From UBA1234 sp964400015 (lineage in GTDB: Bacteria > Bacillota > Clostridia > TANB77 > UBA1234), in assembly GCA_964400015.1 (NCBI GenBank), contig CAYNRR010000014.1, positions 1 through 33,610 of the forward strand: 33,610 nt of DNA, in the 5' to 3' direction. Numbering within the stretch: position 1 is the stretch's first letter; every line of letters starts with the position of its first letter. Under the pieces are notes generated by a model. It searched no databases, was not told where the DNA came from, and saw nothing but the letters and a program-made list of their open reading frames with translations. The position numbers and the translations under genes were made by a program. This document shows, piece after piece, positions 24,939-33,526 of this stretch.

Positions 24939-25553
24939 TCATTTGGTTGTAAGTTTTTTTACGGTATCTTGCAAAAGCTCTTCAAGTTCTTCTAGCGTAT
25001 AAAACTGCAACTTAGCATCATAAAAATGATTTCCGTTTAAAAAATCCATTACTTTAATAATATCATCTTTCGTAATGCTAACTTCAGAAATATTTTTGCA
25101 ATCATTTTCTAATATATCTAATTCTTCATCACTTAAATTGCCAATACTTCTTTCTTCAAATTTATTATTAAATATTCTAAAATCACTTTGCTTCATTATT
25201 CTTAACGCAACTTTGTCATCATCTGGATATTTTCTTTTACTAACATTTGTATAAAAATTATTATTCCATGTATAGTCCGTATACAAATGTGTAACATATC
25301 CTACAAATATCGGATTTTTATTTTCAATTTCTTTTTTATATTTTTTATAAAAAACTAAATACGAAGGAACATTTTCTTCATAACAATGCGTAACTTCGTG
25401 ATTTATTTTTTTAGAAATTTCCTTAACGATATGTGAATTATTTATATCTGGTAAAACACTTGCTAATAGTAATCTTTTAAGATCTATTCCTTTAAAACCA
25501 TATACTTCATTTATTCTGTTACTTATTTCTAAATGTGTTTTCCAATTTGGCAA
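24939..25553 (-). CDS. Zinc-dependent phospholipase C-like protein
   Basis: 204 residues. The N-terminus 'MPNWKTHLEI', 'LLASVLPDINN' and 'GYVTHLYTDYTWN' give the W/H...D...H...H-x3-D layout of the zinc phospholipase C / P1-nuclease-like fold. No signal peptide is seen, so unlike secreted toxins it is probably cytoplasmic, as are many such proteins of unknown substrate in Clostridia. It starts at TTG (25551-25553) with GAGGGG 7 bases upstream, and overlaps the CmpB-family gene by 35 bases in another frame. It is the last gene of the nadE-nadD operon; the link to NAD synthesis is probably only positional. Confidence 0.75.
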   Translation of the reverse strand: MPNWKTHLEISNRINEVYGFKGIDLKRLLLASVLPDINNSHIVKEISKKINHEVTHCYEENVPSYLVFYKKYKKEIENKNPIFVGYVTHLYTDYTWNNNFYTNVSKRKYPDDDKVALRIMKQSDFRIFNNKFEERSIGNLSDEELDILENDCKNISEVSITKDDIIKVMDFLNGNHFYDAKLQFYTLEELEELLQDTVKKLTTK

Positions 25554-26349
25554 TTAACTTCCCCTCTTTTCTTTTTTTATCTATTGCAAAATTTTGACCA
25601 TATTTTATTTTATATGATTCTATTTTCTTTTTATGATTTTCTTTATACTGAGAAATTCTTTCTCTTAATTTTTCAGATTTTTCCTCAAATGCAAGAACAT
25701 CTTTTAGTTTTGGATAAGCTTTTAGTAATCTAATATGTAACAATAACTTCCTTTTCAAAATCTTTCTAACTCTCTTTGAAATTTCTTCTGTGTTATCGCA
25801 TAGATAATCTTTATTTATTGCTTTCAAGTTAGTTATAATCGTGAATGAAGTTATCATGTCAAGAACGAAAATAGCAATCAAAGAAAAAGTAATTATTGTC
25901 ATAACTGTAGTGCTCATTTTTTCCAGCAATCCAACTAGTATAGGATTAGATATATAAATTATATAGCAACCTAGTACTCCAAATGCCACTAAATTTTCTA
26001 AACATACTCTACCATTTATATTCATTTTTCTGTCAGTGTAATCCCACCAACGTGCTTTAAAAATTTTTTCTAAAAAATAGCTCGTAAAATATTCAAGTAT
26101 TCCACAAATTAAAACTGCAAATACAAATGTTGCAATAATATCATCTTGATATTTATTTAATAAAATAGTTATCGTTAATACGCCACAACCATATATTGGG
26201 CAATACGGCCCAACTAGCACTCCTCTGTTTACAAGTTTTTTATCAGCTGTAAGTATTCTTACAACTTCCATTACCCAACCCAAAAAAGAATAAACAAAAA
26301 ATAATAAAGCAAATATTTCAAAATTTCTAAGCATATCCAAACGCATCAT
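25519..26349 (-). CDS. CmpB-family multipass membrane protein (putative ABC transporter permease)
   Basis: 276 residues. Five to six helices occupy residues about 8-175; features such as 'FVYSFLGWVMEVVRI', 'NRGVLVGPYCPIYGCG' and 'RWWDYTDRKMNINGRVCLENL' are characteristic of the Firmicutes family annotated as putative ABC transporter permease (PF06541, CmpB). The C-terminal 90 residues are basic and helical, probably cytoplasmic. No partner ATPase is nearby and the function of the family is not established. Its first ATG overlaps the nadD stop, giving coupled translation; the downstream ATG at 26334 is an alternative start, since spacing to the upstream AAGGA is poor for the first. Confidence 0.82.
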   Translation of the reverse strand: MMRLDMLRNFEIFALLFFVYSFLGWVMEVVRILTADKKLVNRGVLVGPYCPIYGCGVLTITILLNKYQDDIIATFVFAVLICGILEYFTSYFLEKIFKARWWDYTDRKMNINGRVCLENLVAFGVLGCYIIYISNPILVGLLEKMSTTVMTIITFSLIAIFVLDMITSFTIITNLKAINKDYLCDNTEEISKRVRKILKRKLLLHIRLLKAYPKLKDVLAFEEKSEKLRERISQYKENHKKKIESYKIKYGQNFAIDKKRKEGKLIAKLENTFRNK

Positions 26350-26927
26350 CCTTCTTTATACAAATTATTATCCATTATATATTTTAAAACTTTTTCATTC
26401 AAATCATTCTTCAACTCTGTATAATTAGCATCTAATAATTTTTCTCTTACTTTTGTAGAAGATATATTAACTGGTGGAAAATCTTTAGCTAATACAAATT
26501 GTTTTCTTTGTTCTGCAGTAAACTTGTTTATTTCATTTTCCATGTCAATTCCATCTCGACCTAATACCAAAACTTTATATTTAAATATAATATCTATGTT
26601 CTCCCACAAGTCAAATTTCAATAAATTATCTGCCCCAATTATTAAATACAATTCCACATCATCTAATCTCTTATCCAAAGCAGTTAAAATTTCATTTGTA
26701 AGTTCATAAGAACTATACTCACTAGAAACTAATATATTTTCGTTCTCACAAAACTTCAACATACTTAATCTATACTCTAAATCCAATAAATCTGTTTTAT
26801 CCCAATAATTCGTTGTAGGTATCATCACAACCTTATCAACATAATTATTTTCAATCACATAATTAGCTACAAACTCATGTCCTTTATGCACAGGATTAAA
26901 ACTTCCAACGTATACACCTAATTTCAT
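26346..26927 (-). CDS. nadD: Nicotinate-nucleotide adenylyltransferase
   Basis: 193 residues. It adenylates nicotinate mononucleotide to deamido-NAD, the step before NadE. Seen: 'VGSFNPVHKGH' (the GxFxPxHxGH nucleotidyltransferase motif, residues about 8-18), 'LIIGADNLLKFDLWENI' and the C-terminal 'NISSTKVR' (ISSTxxR). ATG 26925-26927 is taken because it places the motif at the usual distance and GGAGG lies upstream; the frame is open further up but that part would be translated from a hairpin repeat. Relation to phosphopantetheine adenylyltransferase is ruled out by the D-N-L-L and length pattern. It lies directly behind nadE and before the CmpB gene. Confidence 0.88.
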   Translation of the reverse strand: MKLGVYVGSFNPVHKGHEFVANYVIENNYVDKVVMIPTTNYWDKTDLLDLEYRLSMLKFCENENILVSSEYSSYELTNEILTALDKRLDDVELYLIIGADNLLKFDLWENIDIIFKYKVLVLGRDGIDMENEINKFTAEQRKQFVLAKDFPPVNISSTKVREKLLDANYTELKNDLNEKVLKYIMDNNLYKEG

Positions 26928-26946
26928 TATTCCATTTTCCTCCCCC

Positions 26947-27031
26947 GCGACACCGGGGACGTCCGTTAAATGTTTCTTTTTTACCAAATATTTGCATTTT
27001 TGCGACATTTAACGGACGTCCCTGGTGTGTC
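26947..27031. repeat. REP-like palindromic element between nadE and nadD
   Basis: Arms at 26949-26973 and 27005-27031 pair perfectly over 18 bases (GGGACGTCCGTTAAATGT with its complement) and then over 6 more with one G-U, enclosing a 31-base A/T-rich loop. The core holds the palindrome GGACGTCC. The G+C-rich arms contrast with the surroundings. It overlaps the 3' end of nadE: the last 16 codons and the stop of nadE are read from it. Only one copy is seen in this window. Confidence 0.75.
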
Positions 27032-27802
27032 AAATTTATGTCTACATGATTCGTGTAGTTTATTTATTTTGTTTTTTACTTCTGCTGATAGTTTGGTGTT
27101 ATTCATTTCACCATTTTTTATATATTCTTCTATTTCTGAATATTTTACTCCTAGTTTGTCTTCGTCTGTTTGGTTTGATAAACCATCACTTGGAATTTTG
27201 TATAATACTTTTGATGGTACTCCTATGACTTCTCCTATTTTTATTACTTCGCTTACTGTGAAGTCAGCTATTACTGCTATGTCGCATACTGAATCTCCAC
27301 CTTTGGTAAAGTATCCAACGTATAGTTCTGATTTATTTGATGTTCCTGCTACTAAATATGTTTTGCCTGTTAGTGCACTCATCAATGCTGCCATATAGTA
27401 GCAACTTGCCATTCTAAGCTTTGGTTTCAAATTTATATCACTATTTTTTAATTGTTCTTCTGTAATTAGTTTATCTTCTTCACCAATTAAAGATATACTT
27501 GGTATCTTTGCAATTTCGTTTTTGAATGTATCAAATACATTAGTTAAATCTATGTTTACTAATTTGAATCCAAAATGTTTTGCTACTAATTCTGCATCTG
27601 TTTTATCTTCGTTTGTCGAATGACAAGGAAGTGTTAGGCCTAAAACATTTTCTGAGCCAAGAGCTTTTGTCAAAAGTCCTGCAACGATAGCTGAATCTTT
27701 GCCTCCACTTATTCCTAATACAGCTCCTCCTAAATTATATTTTTTATAATATTCTTTTATGAAGTCTACTATATTTTCAGTTTCTTTCACAGCATCAAAC
27801 AT
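26981..27802 (-). CDS. nadE: Ammonia-dependent NAD synthetase
   Basis: 273 residues. Converts deamido-NAD to NAD with ammonia and ATP. The PP-loop 'SGGKDSA' (32-38) and 'VAGTSNKSELYVGYFTKGGD' identify it; no glutaminase domain is attached, so free ammonia is used. The last 16 residues ('DTPGTSVKCRKNANIW') are encoded by one arm and the loop of the REP-like element, so the natural C-terminus after 'HESCRHKF' was replaced; the catalytic core is intact. ATG follows GAGGTG. It heads the operon with nadD, CmpB and the phospholipase-like gene, from a sigma-A promoter at 27834-27861. Confidence 0.93.
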   Translation of the reverse strand: MFDAVKETENIVDFIKEYYKKYNLGGAVLGISGGKDSAIVAGLLTKALGSENVLGLTLPCHSTNEDKTDAELVAKHFGFKLVNIDLTNVFDTFKNEIAKIPSISLIGEEDKLITEEQLKNSDINLKPKLRMASCYYMAALMSALTGKTYLVAGTSNKSELYVGYFTKGGDSVCDIAVIADFTVSEVIKIGEVIGVPSKVLYKIPSDGLSNQTDEDKLGVKYSEIEEYIKNGEMNNTKLSAEVKNKINKLHESCRHKFDTPGTSVKCRKNANIW

Positions 27803-27833
27803 AAAAATACACCTCTTTCTTTCCCAATATATA

Positions 27834-27861
27834 ATTATACTATTTCTTAAATATATTTCAA
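27834..27861 (-). promoter_or_regulatory. nadE operon promoter
   Basis: Minus strand: TTGAAA (27856-27861), 16 bases, TATAAT (27834-27839), about 30 bases before the nadE start. Confidence 0.65.
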
Positions 27862-27880
27862 ATATTTAACAGTAAATTTA

Positions 27881-27915
27881 AAAAAGATTAAGAAATATTA
27901 TTTCTTAATCTTTTT
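27881..27915 (-). terminator. Terminator of the glycolytic operon
   Basis: A perfect 16-base-pair stem (27881-27896 with 27900-27915; AAAAAGATTAAGAAAT) with a 3-base loop lies just past the gpmI stop, with T-rich ends on the minus strand. Confidence 0.85.
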
Positions 27916-27929
27916 ATCTTTTCTATTTA

Positions 27930-29462
27930 TTATTTACTTAATAAGCTTTCGCCTGTCATTTCGATTGGTTGTTCTACTCCCATAATTTCTAACATTGTTG
28001 GAGCTATGTCTGCAAGTCGTCCTTCTTTTAATGTTGTTCCTTCATCTAGACCTACAGCTACAAGTGGTACCATATTTGTTGTATGTGCTGTATGTGGATC
28101 GCCTGTTTCATAATCTATCATTTGTTCTGCATTACCGTGATCGGCTGTAATTAAAATTGTTCCGTTTACACGTTTAACTTCTTCTACAACTCTTCCTATA
28201 CATTCATCAACTGTTTCAACAGCTTTTATTGCAGCATCTAAATATCCTGTATGTCCAACCATGTCGCAGTTTGCAAAGTTTAATATAATTACATCGTACA
28301 TAGATTTTCTAATTACATCAACTAATTTATCTGTAACTTCGTACGCACTCATTTCTGGTTTCAAATCATATGTTGCAACTTTTGGTGATGCAACTAAAAT
28401 TCTATCTTCATTTTCGTATTTTACTTCATTGCCTCCGTTAAAGAAAAATGTTACATGTGCATATTTTTCTGTTTCAGCAATTCTAAGTTGTTTGTATCCA
28501 AGATTACTAATATATTCTCCAAATGTATTTTCGATAGCTGCTGTTTTATATGCAATTTCTACGTTTGGAATTGTATCGTCATAATCTGTCATACAAACGT
28601 AAGTAAGATTTAATTTTTCTCTTTCAAAGCCAGTAAAGTTATCATCTACAAATGCTCTTGTGATTTCTCTTGCTCTATCTCTTCTAAAGTTGAAAAATAT
28701 TACTGAATCGTTATCTTTTATTAGTGCAATTGGTTTGTCATTTTCAACAATAACAGTTGGTTTTATAAACTCATCAAATTGTTCTGTTTGATATGAATTT
28801 TCTATTGCATCGATTGATGTTTTGGCTGTAAATCCTTCACCTTTTGTTAAAGCATCATATGCAAGTTTAACTCTATCCCAGTTAGTATCTCTATCCATCG
28901 CATAATATCTTCCACTTATAGATGCTATTTTTCCAACTCCTATTTCTTTTATTTTGTCTTCTATTTCTTGAATAAATCCTTCGCCAGATGTTGGAGGAGT
29001 GTCTCTACCATCTGTAAAGCAATGTACATATACATCATGTAAATCATTTTTCTTGCATAGTTCTAATAAAGCATACAAATGATTTATATGAGTGTGCACT
29101 CCACCATCTGATGTTAATCCCATCAAGTGCATTGCACTATTATTTTTTTTACAATTTTCAATTGCTTTCATGAAAGCAGCATTTTCAAAGAAATCTCCAT
29201 CTTGAATTGATTTTGTTATTTTAGCAAGATCTTGATATACGATTCTACCTGCTCCTATATTCATATGACCAACTTCTGAAGTTCCCATTTGTCCATCTGG
29301 AAGTCCTACATTCAATCCACTTGTATGTATTACTGTATTAGGATTTTGTTTCATTATAGAATCCAAATTAGGAGTTTTAGCAAGTTTAACAGCGTTGCCA
29401 TCTTCTCTCTCGTTAATTCCCCAACCATCTAATATAGCTAACATAACTAATTTTTTATCCAT
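27930..29462 (-). CDS. gpmI: 2,3-bisphosphoglycerate-independent phosphoglycerate mutase
   Basis: 510 residues, normal length. Interconverts 3- and 2-phosphoglycerate using two manganese ions. Asp12 in 'LDGWG' and the phosphorylated Ser62 in 'GTSEVGH' are in the standard positions; 'DGRDTPP', 'NFRRDRAREITR' and the metal-binding 'ADHGNAEQM' are also present. It is the last gene of gap-pgk-tpiA-gpmI, about 40 bases after tpiA, with AAGGAG before its ATG. Enolase, which often follows it, is not in the window. Confidence 0.97.
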   Translation of the reverse strand: MDKKLVMLAILDGWGINEREDGNAVKLAKTPNLDSIMKQNPNTVIHTSGLNVGLPDGQMGTSEVGHMNIGAGRIVYQDLAKITKSIQDGDFFENAAFMKAIENCKKNNSAMHLMGLTSDGGVHTHINHLYALLELCKKNDLHDVYVHCFTDGRDTPPTSGEGFIQEIEDKIKEIGVGKIASISGRYYAMDRDTNWDRVKLAYDALTKGEGFTAKTSIDAIENSYQTEQFDEFIKPTVIVENDKPIALIKDNDSVIFFNFRRDRAREITRAFVDDNFTGFEREKLNLTYVCMTDYDDTIPNVEIAYKTAAIENTFGEYISNLGYKQLRIAETEKYAHVTFFFNGGNEVKYENEDRILVASPKVATYDLKPEMSAYEVTDKLVDVIRKSMYDVIILNFANCDMVGHTGYLDAAIKAVETVDECIGRVVEEVKRVNGTILITADHGNAEQMIDYETGDPHTAHTTNMVPLVAVGLDEGTTLKEGRLADIAPTMLEIMGVEQPIEMTGESLLSK

Positions 29463-29501
29463 TTTTTATTCTCCTTTTTATTTCTCTATACATGACTTGT
29501 G

Positions 29502-30251
29502 TTATTTATCATAATTTACTATTTTTGCAAACTCTTCTGGATCTAAGCTAGCTCCACCTACAAGTCCACCATCAATGTCAGACATTCCAAATAGTTCTTT
29601 TGCATTTGATGATTTTACACTTCCACCATATTGAATAATAATTTCATTTGCTACATCACCATATAGTTCTCTGACTTCTTCTCTTATCCATGAGCAAACT
29701 TCATTTGCATCTTCCTTTGATGCTGTTTTTCCTGTACCAATTGCCCAAATTGGTTCATACGCAATTACTACTTTTCTAACATCATCAATAGATAAACCAT
29801 CTAATGCAAGTTTTACTTGTGTTGTAACAAATTCTTTTGTGATACCTTCTTCTCTTTGTTCCAAAGTTTCTCCCACACAAAGAATAGGTTTTAAATCACT
29901 TGCAAGAACAGCTTTTAATTTTCTGTTAACACTTCCATCAGTTTCATTATAATATTGTCTTCTTTCAGAATGACCAATTATTACATACTCTATACCTAAT
30001 TCTTTTAGCATAGGAACTGAAATTTCTCCTGTATATGCACCTTTCTCCTCATAGTGAGCATTTTGTGCTCCTATTTTTATATTAGTATTTTTAGTAAGTT
30101 CAATCGCAATGCCTAAATCTATATAAGGTACGCAAAGAACCACTTCATTTTCAGTATCTTTTACAAGTGCCGGAAATGTTTGCATAAATTCCTTAACATC
30201 TTTAGGTGATTTATTCATTTTCCAGTTACCTGCTAGAATCTTTTTTCTCAT
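29502..30251 (-). CDS. tpiA: Triose-phosphate isomerase
   Basis: 249 residues. Interconverts dihydroxyacetone phosphate and glyceraldehyde 3-phosphate. 'GNWKMNK' (Asn and Lys of the active site), 'IIGHSERR' (electrophilic His) and 'AYEPIWAIGTGKTA' (catalytic Glu and flexible loop) are intact, as is the phosphate-binding 'GGSV' near the end. ATG 30249-30251 is chosen because GAGGCG lies before it and it fits the family; the in-frame ATG 8 codons earlier adds a non-conserved tail. Downstream of pgk by 30 bases. Confidence 0.96.
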   Translation of the reverse strand: MRKKILAGNWKMNKSPKDVKEFMQTFPALVKDTENEVVLCVPYIDLGIAIELTKNTNIKIGAQNAHYEEKGAYTGEISVPMLKELGIEYVIIGHSERRQYYNETDGSVNRKLKAVLASDLKPILCVGETLEQREEGITKEFVTTQVKLALDGLSIDDVRKVVIAYEPIWAIGTGKTASKEDANEVCSWIREEVRELYGDVANEIIIQYGGSVKSSNAKELFGMSDIDGGLVGGASLDPEEFAKIVNYDK

Positions 30252-30281
30252 ATTATCGCCTCTTTCCACATTCATTAAAAA

Positions 30282-31466
30282 CTATTTATCTAATAAACAT
30301 GCAATACCTGGTAAAGTTTTTCCTTCGATAAATTCTAAAGATGCTCCACCACCTGTAGAAACATGAGTCATCTTTTCTGATAATCCAGCTTTTTCAACTG
30401 CTGCTGCACTATCTCCACCACCAATTATTGTTACTGCTTCTTCATTTTCAGCAAGTGCATTTGCAATTGCATTTGTTCCTTTTGCAAATTTATCAATTTC
30501 AAAGAAACCAACAGGTCCATTCCAAATAATTGTTTTATATTCTTTTATAGCATCTACAAACATCTTGATAGAATCAGGTCCTATATCTAAACCTTGTAAA
30601 CCTTCAGGAATATTGTTTGATGCACATACTGTTGTTTCAGCATTTTCACTTGGCTCTGTTGCACAAACTGTATCAATTGGGAAATAAAGTTTTACACCTT
30701 TTTCAGCTGCTTTTGCTAATATTTCTTTTGCTAAATCTAACTTATCTAATTCACAAATTGAATTGCCAATTTCTCCTCCTTGAGCTTTAGCAAATGTGTA
30801 TGTCATACCTCCACCAATCATAAGTCCGTCTACTTTATCTAATAAATTTTCAATTACACCAATTTTAGTAGAAACTTTTGAGCCACCTAGTATTGCAAGG
30901 AAAGGTCTTTTTGGTTCACTTAGTGCTGCACCCATGATTCCAATTTCTTTTTGAATTAAATATCCACAAACAGCTGGTAAATAATCTGCTACTCCTGCAG
31001 TAGAAGCGTGAGCTCTATGTGCTGTTCCAAAGGCATCATTTACATATAGTTCGGCAAATGATGCTAACTTTCTTGCAAATTCAGGATCATTTGCTTCTTC
31101 TTCTTCGTGCAAACGAACATTTTCAAGAAGCATAACATCTCCATCTTGTAATGCATCTACTTTAGCTTGTGCATCTTCTCCAATTACATCCTTTGCAAAA
31201 GGAATTTCTCTTCCTAGCAATTCAGAAAGTCTTTTTGCAACTGGTGCAAGTGTTTGCTTATGCTTTGTTTTTCCTATATGTGAACACAAAATAACTTTTG
31301 CACCATGTTCCATTAAATATTTAATTGTTGGAAGTGCTTCTGTTATTCTTCTATCATCTGTTATTTTAGTTTTGTCTTCAACATCTAGTGGAACGTTGAA
31401 ATCGCATCTAACTAAAACTTTTTTTCCACTAACTTCAACATCTTCAATAGTTTTTTTACTCAACAT
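30282..31466 (-). CDS. pgk: Phosphoglycerate kinase
   Basis: 394 residues. Transfers phosphate from 1,3-bisphosphoglycerate to ADP. 'VLVRCDFNVPL' and 'LCSHIGK' (N-domain substrate site), 'LGGSKVSTKIGVI' (nucleotide side), and 'IIGGGDSAAAVEKAGL' with the final 'STGGGASLEFIEG' are all conserved. Length is normal. It is separated from gap by a 110-base gap that contains a complex hairpin, unlike the tighter spacing elsewhere in the operon. Confidence 0.97.
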   Translation of the reverse strand: MLSKKTIEDVEVSGKKVLVRCDFNVPLDVEDKTKITDDRRITEALPTIKYLMEHGAKVILCSHIGKTKHKQTLAPVAKRLSELLGREIPFAKDVIGEDAQAKVDALQDGDVMLLENVRLHEEEEANDPEFARKLASFAELYVNDAFGTAHRAHASTAGVADYLPAVCGYLIQKEIGIMGAALSEPKRPFLAILGGSKVSTKIGVIENLLDKVDGLMIGGGMTYTFAKAQGGEIGNSICELDKLDLAKEILAKAAEKGVKLYFPIDTVCATEPSENAETTVCASNNIPEGLQGLDIGPDSIKMFVDAIKEYKTIIWNGPVGFFEIDKFAKGTNAIANALAENEEAVTIIGGGDSAAAVEKAGLSEKMTHVSTGGGASLEFIEGKTLPGIACLLDK

Positions 31467-31500
31467 TGTAAAACATCCTCTCTATCAATTTAATATCAAC

Positions 31501-31560
31501 AAAGAGTCGGCAAATATCGCCTATAATCATATTATAGGGCTTGTTCGCCGACCCCTCTTT
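31501..31560 (-). promoter_or_regulatory. Nested hairpin in the gap-pgk intergenic region
   Basis: Outer arms GTCGGC (31506-31511) and GCCGAC (31547-31552), flanked by AAAGAG/CTCTTT, enclose an inner hairpin CCTATAAT/ATTATAGG (31520-31527 with 31531-31538). No T-run follows on the minus strand, so it is more likely an RNA processing or stability element, or a weak attenuator, than a full terminator. Confidence 0.5.
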
Positions 31561-31578
31561 CTTTTAATATTTGTTTAA

Positions 31579-32589
31579 TTATTGATGGTCAACTGTACTC
31601 ATATAAACAGCTAAATCCAATAATTTGTTTGAATAACCCCATTCGTTATCATACCAAGCAACTAATTTTACAAAAGTATCTGTTAAAGCTATACCTGCTT
31701 TTTCATCAAATATAGATGTTCTTGGATCATGAATAAAATCTGATGAAACTAAAAGCTCATCTGTATAACCTAAAATTCCTTTTAATTCGCCTTCAGAAGC
31801 TTCTTTAACAGCTGCACATATTTCTTCATATGATGCTGGTCTTTCTAGATTAACTGTTAAATCAACAACAGAAACATCAACTGTTGGAACTCTAAATGAC
31901 ATACCTGTTAACTTACCATTTAATTCAGGAATAACTTTTCCAACTGCTTTAGCTGCACCTGTTGATGAAGGAATTATATTAGCAGAAGCTGCTCTTCCAC
32001 CTCTCCAATCTTTTTTAGATGCACCATCAACTGTTTTTTGTGTAGCAGTTGTTGAGTGAACTGTAGTCATAAGACCATCTTTAATTCCAAATTTATCATG
32101 AATAACTTTAGCAAGAGGTGCTAAACAGTTTGTTGTACATGAAGCATTTGAAACAACGTTCATATCGCTTGTATACGCTGTATTATTTACACCCATTACA
32201 AACATAGGAGCATCTTTTGATGGAGCACTAATAACAACTTTTTTTGCTCCTCCTTTTAAGTGTTCGCTTGCAGTTTCAACTGTTGTAAATACACCTGAAC
32301 ATTCAAGTACATATTCAACTTCATTTGCTCCCCAAGGAACCATTGATGGTTCTTTTTCATTATAAACTTTTACTCTTCTACCATTTATAACAATGTCACC
32401 GTTATCTTCATAAACTTCACCTTTGAAGCTTCCATGAACAGTGTCATGTTTTATCATATATACCATGTAGTCTGCTGTAATAAATGGATCATTTATTGCA
32501 ACAACTTCAATGCCCTCCTTATCGAATGATGCAGAAAAAGCTAAACTACCAATTCTGCCAAAACCGTTAATACCAACTTTTATTGACAT
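31579..32589 (-). CDS. gap: Glyceraldehyde-3-phosphate dehydrogenase (NAD type)
   Basis: 336 residues. Oxidises glyceraldehyde 3-phosphate with NAD and phosphate. Seen: 'GINGFGRIG' (7-14), Asp34 in 'INDPF' (NAD preference), catalytic Cys151 in 'SNASCTTNCLAPL', and His178 in 'TTVHST'. The C-terminal 'WYDNEWGYSNKL' is typical. AAGGAGG precedes ATG. It heads the glycolytic operon from a sigma-A promoter; no cggR-type regulator is next to it. Confidence 0.97.
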   Translation of the reverse strand: MSIKVGINGFGRIGSLAFSASFDKEGIEVVAINDPFITADYMVYMIKHDTVHGSFKGEVYEDNGDIVINGRRVKVYNEKEPSMVPWGANEVEYVLECSGVFTTVETASEHLKGGAKKVVISAPSKDAPMFVMGVNNTAYTSDMNVVSNASCTTNCLAPLAKVIHDKFGIKDGLMTTVHSTTATQKTVDGASKKDWRGGRAASANIIPSSTGAAKAVGKVIPELNGKLTGMSFRVPTVDVSVVDLTVNLERPASYEEICAAVKEASEGELKGILGYTDELLVSSDFIHDPRTSIFDEKAGIALTDTFVKLVAWYDNEWGYSNKLLDLAVYMSTVDHQ

Positions 32590-32623
32590 AATTATTCCTC
32601 CTTAAATAATTTCTACAAAAGTA

Positions 32624-32652
32624 ATTCTATACTATTATTTCTTCGATATCAA
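32624..32652 (-). promoter_or_regulatory. gap operon promoter
   Basis: Minus strand: TTGATA (32647-32652), 17 bases, TAGAAT (32624-32629), about 35 bases before the gap start. Confidence 0.7.
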
Positions 32653-32691
32653 TATTTTATTAAAAATTTTGTCTTTGTGAAATATACGTAA

Positions 32692-32737
32692 AAAAAAAGA
32701 AGAAATGCTTTAAAACAAAGCACTTCTTCTTTTTTAT
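32692..32737 (-). terminator. Terminator of the CxxC protein gene
   Basis: Arms around 32693-32711 and 32717-32735 (AAAAAGAAGAA-TGCTTT type) pair with a single mismatch and a short loop; T-rich on exit on the minus strand, just past the stop at 32758. Confidence 0.8.
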
Positions 32738-32757
32738 TCCAAGGTATCAAATATATT

Positions 32758-33366
32758 TCATTTTGATTTTAACCTATTCAAGGCTTCATCGCACAGTCGT
32801 ACGATTTCGTCTATCTGAGCTCTGTAAGCAATCTGCTCATCAGAAAGTTCTCTCATGCATTCCTGCATTGGCTCTGCGAAAACAATGTACTCGCAAATTC
32901 CTCTTTGAATTTTGGCAAGCAATTCTCGTTTTTCTTCGGGCCATTCGTGAGGCTTGATTAGAAGCCAACGTTTCAAAGACTCGGTCATATATATCTTCTG
33001 AGGGAAAGAATCTTCCCAAAAAGAATGTCCTTGACGTAACTTCTTACCACAGAAGGAGCAATGATAACTTCTTCCTCCTTCGTACTTTCCACTTTCATAC
33101 TTTTGTCTTAGCTGAGAGTATCTCAAAACATCGGCAGAATTGGTCAGTTCGCCGTTGCTTTTTTGATGACAAAGCTTGTTATACTCAGCTTTTTCTTTTT
33201 CAATGATTTGAGTGTCATGCTGTCCTTCCTCACATTCTTTCCAAACTTCGTTCCAAAAGTTGCAATACTTTTTTTCAAGTGCAACGATAAGTCTGTGCAA
33301 ACTCGTAATTTCATCTGCGTTTTTCTCAAACCGTTCTACCAAATCACGAACTTCATTTGTTAACAT
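32758..33366 (-). CDS. Hypothetical protein with a CxxC motif
   Basis: 202 residues; I do not recognise the family. The first 80 residues and the last 60 are charged and helical, probably coiled coil ('LVERFEKNADEITSLHRLIVALEKK' type). In the middle is 'YHCSFCGKKLRQGHSFWED' (CxxC near residues 103-106, with a His behind it), which looks like half of a zinc site; a second CxxC is not present, so zinc could be bound between monomers. No signal peptide or membrane helix. GGGAGG precedes the ATG. It has its own promoter and terminator, stands alone upstream of gap and has somewhat higher G+C than the glycolytic genes. Confidence 0.7.
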   Translation of the reverse strand: MLTNEVRDLVERFEKNADEITSLHRLIVALEKKYCNFWNEVWKECEEGQHDTQIIEKEKAEYNKLCHQKSNGELTNSADVLRYSQLRQKYESGKYEGGRSYHCSFCGKKLRQGHSFWEDSFPQKIYMTESLKRWLLIKPHEWPEEKRELLAKIQRGICEYIVFAEPMQECMRELSDEQIAYRAQIDEIVRLCDEALNRLKSK

Positions 33367-33497
33367 ATCGTTTTCCTCCCTTTGCTAAAAAAATTCAGCT
33401 TTCCTCTTTTCTCGAAATTCCCTGGGATGCGCCTGCTTAAAATCACCTCTTTAATAAAAAAATATTAAAAGTCTAACAAAATTTGAATCGCTATGTT

Positions 33498-33526
33498 ATT
33501 TTATACCTTTTTTACATTTTTTTCAA
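33498..33526 (-). promoter_or_regulatory. Promoter of the CxxC protein gene
   Basis: Minus strand: TTGAAA (33521-33526), 17 bases, TAAAAT (33498-33503), giving a leader of about 125 bases. A further TTGACA-like site lies around 33560, but without a good -10. Nothing else was seen from 33367 to the window end. Confidence 0.55.

Noticed and set aside
26928..27008. N-terminal extension of NadD
   Set aside because: It would be translated from the REP-like palindrome; the ATG at 26925-26927 has GGAGG upstream and gives the family's normal start.
33370..33460. Leader-peptide frame before the CxxC protein (about 17 codons, 'HPREFREKRKAEFF')
   Set aside because: There is a good GAGGTGA site but no ATG, GTG or TTG at the right distance in that frame, so it cannot be supported as translated.
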